Shown: positions 25,474 through 35,600 of the stretch, piece by piece
Position numbering within the stretch: the first letter of the stretch is position 1
Layout of the letters: each line of letters starts with the position of its first letter
From: Nephromyces sp. MM_2019
Lineage: Eukaryota; Apicomplexa; Aconoidasida; Nephromycida
Assembly (NCBI GenBank): GCA_015657535.1
Contig: JADHZB010000810.1
Coordinates: forward strand, 1 to 42,780
Direction of reading: 5' to 3'
Length of the DNA stretch: 42,780 nt
Translations under genes and position numbers: made by a program
The notes under the pieces: generated by a model
The model's input: the letters and a program-made list of their open reading frames with translations, nothing else
Database searches by the model: none
Told to the model about the DNA's origin: nothing

Positions 25474-28400
25474 CTAAAAGTCTTCATCAAATGTTAACTT
25501 GTTTGAATCATTCAATGATTGGTTCATCATACTAATATCAGCAGCCTGTTCGTTCATTGGCATGTTTTGCTTACCACCGGCGTCAGAAAAAGGCTTTTTC
25601 TCTGCGTTTTCCTGAGCAAGAGGGTGTTTAAAACGAGAAAATGGAGGTAAAAGAGGGTGGAAAGTGGAAAAACCATTACAAATGGGAGGATGAGGGAAAA
25701 CCAGACGTAAATACTGCGAAACAGCAGCTTTTCGAGTAGCAAAAATGAGCAGTGTGTGCCGAATGAGGAAGAAGACATAGCAAGAAACGCCTAGAATACG
25801 GCAGCACCAACAAAAAAGTCCAGTAGAAATAACCAAAAGACGGGAAAAATTACACCCAAAAGGCTGAATCGGAAGCAGCTAGTTCGATAATATAGCGAAT
25901 GAAAAAGGCAATGGGATCCGGCGTAAACTTCAAGAAATTTGTAGCATTTTTAGTATGTTTGATATATACACACACGCATAGGCGCAGGTATTATAAAACG
26001 TATGATAGAAAGAATCTATGAAAGCTATTGAAATGAAGAAACAGAAAGTTAAAAAAAACGTCAAAGAAACACAAGAAACGAAAGGAAGAGAGTATGCTTG
26101 CAAAGGTTTTAGATTACTGTTGAGAGTCTGAGAGAAAGTGCTTATAATGAGAGTTTTCAATGAATCCAAAGGGAGCTAAGATAAGGTTAAGCCTATATCA
26201 AATGAAACTCTGAATAAAGAGCAACTCGCTGAAGAATAATGGACACACACTAAGCGATAATGGACACACAAAGAGAAAGCAATACACGCGACAGATATAT
26301 CGAGTAGCACTGGCAATGCACACACCAAGTAACAAACGGAACTCATGGAGCAACACACGCGACACAATGAGAAAAAGACTCAGCAACACACGCCACATAC
26401 CCCCAACACGCTAAGCAATAGATTGAACAACACAAAGAGAAACATGTTGACCACCACACGCGACACACCAAAACACACACACCAACGTAGGCGCATAGAC
26501 ACTCCAAGACACACACACACACATTTGCATTACCGCATCTTCACGAGACTCTATTTTAAACCAAGTAAAAGGGTTGCTCGAGCTATAGAGCCGAGGAACT
26601 GACAGATCCTTCAGCACTGTATCGCCTACAGCCTCAATATATGTGTGGAAGTCCTCTGGAGGCAAGATACAAGAGGGAGAGAGTAGGTAAGACCTTCACT
26701 AAGAAACATACTTCAAGCAAAGTGCTTCAGCCTAGGGTGCTTGATAGTCTCATCTTCTTCGTTCAGAAGCTACTCTCATTAACTAAGCTGTGAAGAAGAT
26801 CGAGCCTAAATATCAGCCTCTATGAAGAGATATGCTAAGATTAACGCTGACAAGATCAGCTTCAGTCTTCCTTCTATTATCCTCTTAACCCCCCCCCCCT
26901 GCCATCAACATCCGCATCAATCTCCCCCCAATTCCGCCAGGTTTCAATACTACTTTGGGGCTTCGTGAAACTTCAAACTACCCTCGACCCAAGAAAAAAT
27001 CCCCCTTAACATCCCCCTTAAATCCTCTCAACACCCATTTCTATCCCTTTCAATACCCCTCTCAACACTCCTCTCAATATCCCTCTCTACCCCTCCCAAC
27101 ACCCCCCCTAAACCATCTGAACATCTCACTCAAACCCCCCAAACCCCACCAAACCTGCACCTCATCTCCTTCTCAACACTCACTTCCAAACCTCTCAACA
27201 TTCCTCTCTATGCCCTCCCTAAATCCCCCCCAAAACCCCTCAAGTCCTACCCCACCACAACTAAAAATCCACCCTCCACACGCACAGATATAAAGATTTC
27301 ACCCCCATAAGCCACCAAAAAACTAGCTTTTTTGCTATCAACTTCACCTCTTGAAACTCCTAGCTCGCTGTAGCAGAGAACATCATCTGCAAACATCTTC
27401 TCTATGTTAACACACTTGCTAACCAAGTCGCTTATCACTGAATGGGGAGGGTGGAACTTCAACGAATTATAGAGCACCACACAAAACTGAGTTTGAATGT
27501 CTTCATCACCTCCAATCTGCTTCCTTGCCTTGCAGTACGATGGAAGCCTCTTTTCACGTAAACACCAGGCTTTCAAGAAGCGATAGACTGTACATACACG
27601 GACAGATTTCTCATTGAAGGAAGCTTTAAGGCTGTTTTATATAGAAAAGTCAAAGCAGTGAAGTGGGGAGTATTAGGAGCTTAAAAACGCCAAGAGCACT
27701 ACTGGGTTGCGTTCAATGTAGCTTTCAGAGCACACAGACACATACAGCATAGGCGAGTGAAGATGAGGTAGTATGCGTGCAGTTTGGAGACAGGAAATTC
27801 CTACAGTAGAAGAGCTGAGCAAAGATGAGGCAGTGCATGCAGAAAGGAGACATGTACATACACACAGCCAAAACTTGAAATTTTAAAGCTCTGAAAGTTT
27901 GTAAAAAGGAGCAACAAGCATACATCAACAGTGAGAAAACAGTAGAAAAGCATAGAATACATATACAAAGGAAAGCAAAAACTCTCAGGAGGAAAATGCA
28001 CACACAAGAATGCACACATGAAAATGTACACGAGAATGCACACCCACAATAAAGCACCCACACACACACAGGATACAACTCTGAGCAAGCAATAAACAAA
28101 AATTCCGGGTATCAAACACTAAAAAAAACGAGAAAACACACACAAACCACAATAGAAACATCAACAAATCTCTTTAAAGAAAGCACCACTAGAAGATGCA
28201 AAGATCTTTGTTTCGCACACAGCATCAGAAGAAGCACAGTAGCTTCTAGGATTAGCAATAATGACTTACCGCTACTTAAGAGCTTCTTTGAAAGAAGAAG
28301 ATAGATGATTCTCTCAATAAAAGGAACACCACTCTCTTGAGCATCATGAAAGAATTTTGATTTTTCAATTAGGCAAGGCAGCTCCAAAACCTAGTGAAAT

Positions 28401-30890
28401 CGATGCAAAAACACAGCGCACTTACATGAGCAAACACACACACACATGCACGAAGCAGCGCAAAGATTTCATATACCTCCATATAGTTAAGCAAGGGGGA
28501 GAAAAATCTTACGTTGACATGATGATCCGAAAAAGATCAAAGCTCATGCACACACGCATGAATACTCGTCCTGTGTCATCACATCCTATACACACACGCA
28601 TGCATATGCTGTGAATTGGAACATATTCCCACAAAAATTATGTGTAACAATAGTACCCTTCACACACATACACACACACACACACACACACTATGTGCGG
28701 TCATATCATCCTACACGTACTATCTGTAATCATTTCGCCCTGTACATATCTTTTCCCACGCAAACATTACCCCTATTAGTACAGCTTCCCCCACACACAT
28801 ACATATTTCCCTGCACACAAACATCTTCGCCTACACACACATATATCTTCCTGTCAGCCCATCCCCCACACTCATCTCCTCCCCGCATACACCACACATT
28901 AACCACGACAAAATATCCCCCGCACACACCATGAAGAGACTACCATATAAGCAAATAAAACCGCCACACACACACGAGATTCTCCGCCAAAAAAAGCACA
29001 GATAAAGCGCCCAGAAGGTTGAAGCCAGAAAAGTATCCAAACTCGCCTCTTCACAGAGCAATTTTCTCTCCGATTCATCCTTCACATATTCCAGCAGAAG
29101 ATGGCTGTATACTTCTTCATGTATAGTTTCAAATGCGCACTGAAAACCATAGAAAGCTCTCGCCTCGGGTATTTGTATGTAATCTAACAGCCCACAGCTT
29201 CGCACACAGTAGCGAAGACCTCCATCACTGCAGAAACAGAGGCTTTCGCAATTTGGGCGAGAAAAACCAGTGTACATACACTTATTACACCATGCAAATC
29301 CGACGAGTGAACTCATGCAAGCAGCATCTCACACACACGAACTCAGAGACATCAAATAGTACACGCAGCCTTACACATCAGCTCAAGAGCACAGCCTCAC
29401 AGATATCCACATTCTTCACACATATTCATCCTATATACATCCTCCTAAAGACACTAACCTACCCTCAAGCATCCTCAGACACAAGGAAACTTATGCACGC
29501 ACATGTCCACCCTCAGATCAAGTCATATACGCACGCCCGTGACACACATGCTCTTCCACTCTCAAGCAAAATCATACACACATATTTACACAAACATTCT
29601 CGCAGATATAACCCTTAAATATTAGTGATACACACATATATCTACCCTCAAACTACCTCACATATTCGCACACACACCACATCAGACACACACATACCAC
29701 TTCACATAAACCATTCTCATACCACCTCAGCCATACACTACATTACACACGGCCACCACCTTATCCACACAACACGCCACATCACACACTATGCCAACAC
29801 CACCTCACACACAAAATGTTACACATTTCCTACAAACATTCTTGAAAACATAACAACACACAAACTCCATATTCTCAAAAAACCTACATTCGAACCACCA
29901 AAAACATCCAAAAATCAGCACACACACATCAAAATCATTCGAATCTTCCACCAAATGAGTGTACATAAACTGAAAAACATCTCAATATACCTTACAGCGG
30001 CAACAGCAGCTATATGTTTGAAGGTGTCCACCAAAGGCTGCGACATCTTCGCCATATCAGGGCCATCAGCACTGTAGTCTATATCTTCCGCTGTCCAAAA
30101 GCTCATCTCATGCTTCTTAAACATATTCTAAGAAATACATACACAAATTAGCAAAAAATACTATAAATACTGCGATAGAGGGCAAAGAAAATCCGTCAAA
30201 TCTATGCTTTAAAGAATATCAGCATCTTCCTCTAAAATCATCAAATTTACACTTTAAGGAAGGCCTGCTGCTTCTATGCCAGACACACACACACTGTATT
30301 TACTAGCAAAAAATAGGCTTACCCAAACTGCAGGGAACTTTATAGGAAGGATTACCTGTACGCAAAAAAATTAACCAAATCCAAAGTTTAGAGGTAATCT
30401 TCAAGCTCATGAGAAAGTCACACACACGCCGTCGCGTTCAGCTTCAGTGTCTAGTTGTAGATACAATGAAGGTGATAGAGTAGTTCTTAAAGTGTTTCAA
30501 CGTGCACACACACAGCGAGGATGAGAGAGGAGCTCTTACAGAGTTTCAATGTGCACACCCAGTGAGAGCAAGCTTCACATTATGACAGGAGATGGAAGAC
30601 ACACCAAACACTGAATGCTAGTACCAGCAAAATCACACCACTCATCACCTTACACACCCCTCATAGGCACCACATTATAGCGAGCAAACTCACCGCATCA
30701 CACTACACTCTACACACACACACCCCACTACACACGCGCACCACACCCAGACACGTAGGCCGCACACACACCACACACGCACACCAAAATTCTCTTCACT
30801 CACCCATCTTGAAGGATTATCTTGCAATATTTCCTCAGCATCTTCAGTCTCCAAGAGCTCCTTCCGATAAGACACATCCTTTGTCGGCAT
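25474..30890 (-). CDS. Ribonucleotide reductase small subunit, R2-like, degenerate metal site
   Basis: Eight exons: 30890-30804, 30355-30323, 30127-29996, about 29229-29047, 28390-28270, 27587-27348, 26655-26534 and 25611-25474, giving about 351 aa. R2 holds the diiron-tyrosyl radical used with R1 to reduce ribonucleotides to dNTPs. Visible family blocks are ILQDNPSRW, VILPIKFPAVW (the 33-nt exon), SFWTAEDID, IPEARAFYGFQ, ETIHEEVY and the C-terminal LTFDEDF, the tail that docks R2 on R1. Asp57, Glu118, His121, Glu214 and the radical Tyr125 are kept. The Glu expected at 180 is Lys and the His expected at 217 is Gln, so two of six metal ligands are lost. This resembles the non-canonical second small subunits known as R4 in Plasmodium and Rnr4 in yeast, which pair with a normal R2. 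Two joins are irregular. The intron after 29047 would start GCGAGT (a GC-AG intron). The join into 29229 leaves the frame two bases off if the visible CAG is used. The start could lie further upstream. Confidence 0.88.
26885..27290. repeat. C-rich repeat tract in an R2-like intron
   Basis: About 400 bp of C/A/T with almost no G on the plus strand. It includes a long run of C at about 26889-26901 and many variants of CCTCTCAACAYYCC. It lies in the intron between exons 27348 and 26655. On the sense strand it is G-rich, with repeated GGGG and GAGAGG blocks, so the intron RNA could form G-quadruplexes. Confidence 0.7.
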
Positions 30891-32654
30891 TTTGATTATA
30901 AAATGGTTTGACGATTTCTGTAAAGCAAACAAAATCGCTTCTATTCAAAGCTCTCCGTATATTAAAGATATCTCAGAGAAGCAAATAAGAAAAACAAGTC
31001 TGAATAATAGATTTTAATAATATTTCTACACAAGAATTTTATTTAAACAGTTAAAAAAAATTCTTAACGAAATCAAAAAATTTAATAGCCCTAAAACTGG
31101 TGACTGTACATACACCCACACAAAAAACCTAAAAAAAAGGGAGAAATCTAAAAAAAAACATCTTAATTAAGCCTAAACAGGTAAATATGCGCGAAATCAA
31201 GCGCATCTGCTGAAGCGGCTGTTTATCCACAACGACTTTCAAATTCCCACAAAATCCAGGAAATTCAGCGTGAAGAAACAGGAAAAAGCAAAAACAAAAT
31301 CAAAAACGGCAATTTCGCACTGAAAGCATCAAAATATGTCATTGTTTCCATACCATCTATGGCTACTAAGGATTTCGATCAAAAAGCTGTAAATTAGGCA
31401 GCAAAAGGGTGAGACACATACACGCAGCAGGAAGAACACACACAGCAGGCACGGACATACACACAAAAACACAAACATACACAAACACACAAACCCACAA
31501 ACACGCACAATACATACAGACACGCACAATATACATAAACACGCACAATACACACAAACGCACAAACACACAAACACGCACAATACATTCATACAAACAC
31601 ACACCTATTTTGACTTTTAGCAGCTGCAACTTACACGCAAAAAAAGCAAAATGTTCTACTTTTTAAAATCTACAAAAAAGCATACTCTTTATTTCCAACT
31701 TTAAAATGATGTATTTTTCCCTCTTCTTCCGAGCTTGTTCGGGGAAGGAAGCCTAAAAAATGCTTAGGCAAGTTGCCGCAATAAATTTCCAACAAAAAGT
31801 TGTTTTCTGTGGATGACTCAGGATGAAGAAGAGGAGAGCCTTAAAGGGAGGAAATTGCAGTATCTACTAATTTTTGATAATTGAAAGAGACTTAACGTGG
31901 AAATGCGGATTGAGGAGGTATTTAAAACGCAAATTCGCTGTCTTTTGGAGGTTAAGCGGAGGGGAGGGAACAGTAGTGTGTGAGGCAGGGGGGAAATTTA
32001 AGGAGGGAAACAGGGGAGGGAGTGGCAGGTTGAAAAGCTTGAGAAGCAAACACAAAAAGGGAGAAATAGGCTGAGTGGGGTGGATGAGAGAGGGAGAGAG
32101 TGAGAAATAGAGGTGGAAAGCACACACGGGATAAATAGCTTCAGCGACACACCTGCGGCAAAGAGCTCGCAACACACACGCAGGCACACACACACGCTCT
32201 CGCACATGCAGACACCGTAGCAAAAAGCCACCCAGCACGCACAAAAGAGGATGTCTCAAGGCATATGTTCTCACACGTTCATCCACCCCCTTTCCCCCTC
32301 TTTGATACACCCTCAGTACAAACTGAGGCACACACACATACATGGGCACACACAAGGAGAAACCCCAGCTCTCTCTATCGCATGCAGCTCCACTGAAGAT
32401 GTATATACACTCATTGAAGAGAAGATCTTCAACGTATCCTCCGCTTCCAATTCGTTTTGTGTGTGTGCTTCTTACTTTCCTTCCTCATAAGACGATTCTT
32501 TTCAATGGGATTCATTTGGTGTGTGCGTATAAGGTTTGCATATAATCTTTATTGAGAAGCCCTACATTATTACATTTTTATCTTCATTAGCATACTGGAA
32601 TAATTTATTTAACGTTTTTAAAAGATAGAAGAAGAAGCTTTTAGATGCTGGAAA
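30891..32654. other. Divergent spacer between R2-like and hexokinase genes
   Basis: The two start codons face away from each other across 1.76 kb. From left to right the spacer holds an A/T-rich part (30960-31390), a CA-rich tandem tract (31420-31605), a second A/T-rich part, and a G/A-rich polypurine tract on the plus strand (about 31940-32105). A second CA-rich segment (32125-32350) follows. A CTGTACATACACCC element lies at 31104-31117. No coding frame is convincing. Promoters for both genes are expected here but I cannot point to defined elements. Confidence 0.55.
31490..31605. repeat. Tandem CACGCACAATACA-type repeat
   Basis: Four to five imperfect copies of a unit of about 20 bp, such as AAACACGCACAATACACAC, within a longer CA-rich stretch. 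It lies in the divergent spacer about 0.6 kb upstream of the R2-like start. Confidence 0.7.
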
Positions 32655-35600
32655 ATGGATAAGCCTTTCATTGAAGATTTACCAGCTGATGATAAGGTTG
32701 AAATCGCAAAGGCAGTAGTTAGAGAGCTGGAAAAGGTATGTAGAGGATTTTACACACCGATGGGAGTGTGTGTCTGTGTTGATGGGTGTGTGTGTGTTTG
32801 TATATTATTGCGTTACTATCGGTGTGTTGCTTTGTGGGTGCTACTTTGTGGGTGTTATTGCGTGTGTTACTATCGGTGTGTTACTTTGTGTACGTGTTAT
32901 GTGTGTGTATTGCTTAGGGTGTGTGTTTACGTGTGTGCATGTGTTACTAGCACATTTTTTGCTAGCGTATTCGTTGCTAGCATGTGTGTATTCACTGTAT
33001 ATCCTCCCACTGCATACGTCTTCTTAGTTTACCTTTACCATGCTTAATCAGTCTCTTTGTATGTGTGCGTAACACATGGCAAATATGATACACAGCATGA
33101 TTCTTCGCACACCATCTTCTAGAATCCAAACCGTTCAAATACGCTCTTACATGTGTTTGTGTTGTTTTTTCTGAGCTTTAAAAGCGAGTAAGCTATCCTA
33201 AGCTTTATCAGCTATAAGCAACGTGTTCAGCTACGTCTTCAGGCAGCTATTTCACACACAAGCTGTTCTTTTTCCAGCTAGTACGTCAAAGACTGCATTT
33301 TTTTGGGATTCTCTGCTTAGCTCTATGCTTTCAACGCTTAGAAGAGTACAAAACGAGTGTTTACTCCGGAATAAGAGTCTAAACACGAGATATTCTTAGC
33401 TTTTGCACACTTTGAAGCTACTTTTGCTCAGAGAGTAGGCATTTTTTTTGTCTTTTCATGTCTTCAGATTTTAGTATCCGTTTTTCTATGATTCTATGCT
33501 TTCTGTATGTACTTTGAGGAGTTTTCTTCAATATGCTGCTGCTCTGTATCAATCTCGTCCTTTTATTCTTTGTTTCTTCTACTGCAGCCTCGTGGCTGTA
33601 GATCTGTATTATGACTTTGTACTTTAAGTTTACTTCTCTGCTTCGCAGGGGCTCTTCTCTAGCTGGTAGTAGTGAGCTTTTCACATAAGTAGTGTGTAGG
33701 ATGGGACTCGGTGTGCATTTTTTCATCAGTGTGTGGCTTTTTCTCATGGTGAACTTGGGGTTCTTTTTCATCTTCCTTTTCCTTTTTATCTTTGCTTTTG
33801 TCATCTTCAGCTTCTTGAGATTTTTCTGATTCTTCATCTTTGTCTTCTTCCAGTTTTTGTTGTCCAGATTTTTCATCATCAGCGTTTTTCTATTCTTCTA
33901 AACTTCGTTACTTTTTCTTGCACCATTTTCGTGAAAAACAACGTTTTTAGGCTCTTTTCAAGAGAATTAAGCATCACACCGATATCTTCCACGGAAAGGC
34001 AGATTTGCAGCACATAGGAAAGAAGATAGGGAAAGGCAGCGCTGATTCTGAGGAAGGCGTGTGTGAAGATAGTCTAAAAGATGCAGAAAACAGCTATTTA
34101 GGAGAAGGAAAGGAAGGAGAGAAACCGATAAATCTTCAGCGAAGTGGAATTTTAATGTTGGATACTTGGGTAAAACATCTTCCCCAAGGAGATGAAAAAG
34201 GAGTAAGTGCTGCTTAGTGTGTGGCTGTGTGTGTGTGTTTCTGGGCTTGTGTGTGTCTGTGCTATTGCGGTTTGTGCATGCATATCTGTTTGTGTGCATC
34301 CTGAGTTTTTGCATCTTAACTGTGCTTATCTGATGGAGTTTGATAATCTCCAAGCTATGGAATCTTTGTACATGTGTAATGTGTGTGCTTATAGCTTTGT
34401 GTCTACGTAAATTTGTGCGCATGCATACCCCTAGGCTTTGCTATTATATTTTCTTATCTTTGGGTGAGCTTGGAAAAGGTGTCAGTATGCACAAGCTAGA
34501 TATTCAATCGATGTACGTGCACAGGAGTAGCTGTCAATGTAAACAAATAGCACCCATAAGGCCAACTGTGAGTGTACATACACACACCAAACCTGCGTTG
34601 CACTCACAAGACTAGCCCTTAGTGTGTCTTCACGCATACAAAATCAACCCTCGGTTTCCTCACATACACAAGACTGCCCCTTAATATCCTCACACACACA
34701 AAGTCTGAAAGCTTTACCTGTGAGCAATTCCTTAGTAAAGTTTCATGCATTTCAATCTTTGCGGACTGACTTTGCAGGTTTACTATACTAACGATCTTGG
34801 GGGGACTAACCTTAGAATGGCTAGATACGAGCTATTAGGAGGAAGCTCCTACAAACAGCGAAATAAAACTATCAGGTAGATGAGAGAGTTACATAACCGC
34901 TAGTGTGTGTATGTGTGCTTCTTAGTGTAAGCTGGTGAGCTTTTTTTGTGTGTGTTAGTTGCTTTACTGCGTAGTCTAACTCAGTTCTTTCCTTCAATAT
35001 ATGCTTTTCAAGTTCTCAGTGTCGATTTTTGCTCCAGCTTGTGTGCAGTTCACTAGTATATCTCAAAGCTTGATATGTATGTGTTCTGATCCGTTAGTCG
35101 TGATTCGTGTGTGTCTTGATGTGTGTGCAGTTATTAGTGAGTGTGTGCTCCTTGATTAGTCTTTGTGTGCCTCAATTTGTGTGTGTGCCTTGATGCGTGT
35201 GTGTGCCTTGATGCGTGTGTGTGCCTTGAATTCGGTATGTTGTGATTAGTTAGTGTACGCCTTCATGTGTGTGCTGATATGTGTGCCTGTAGTTATTAGT
35301 GAGTGCATATGTGTTGCTTAGTCTTTGCGTGTCTCTACTACTGTGTGCGTGGGCTCTACAAGTAAATCTTGTGTGTGAAGCTTTTTTGCTAGTCTATCTT
35401 TGTATTCTTAAGTCAGTAAATTTACGCACACGGTGCACCCACGCACGCGCACGCATCCACCTAAAAAGTTACACACGAACGCACACACTGATGCACCCAC
35501 ACGCATACACTCACACACATGCACCCGCATGCTTACCTACACATCACATGCGTGCACACGCATGTACTCACACACGCATGCACCAATAAAAATGCGCACG

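Noticed and set aside
27725..28115. Cys/Phe-rich minus-strand frames of 104-124 codons as a membrane protein
   Set aside because: They lie wholly within the intron between R2-like exons 28270 and 27587 and reflect TG/T-rich intron composition.
28112..28270. A 23-nt exon or a 24-nt mini-intron between R2-like exons 5 and 6
   Set aside because: Splicing 28270 directly to 27587 keeps phase and gives an ungapped match to the R2 family through W, P and DE, so no extra exon or tiny intron is needed.
33418..33879. 153-codon Lys-rich minus-strand frame
   Set aside because: It lies antisense in hexokinase intron 1, where the sense strand is T/C-rich; Lys/Met/Asn richness follows from that composition.
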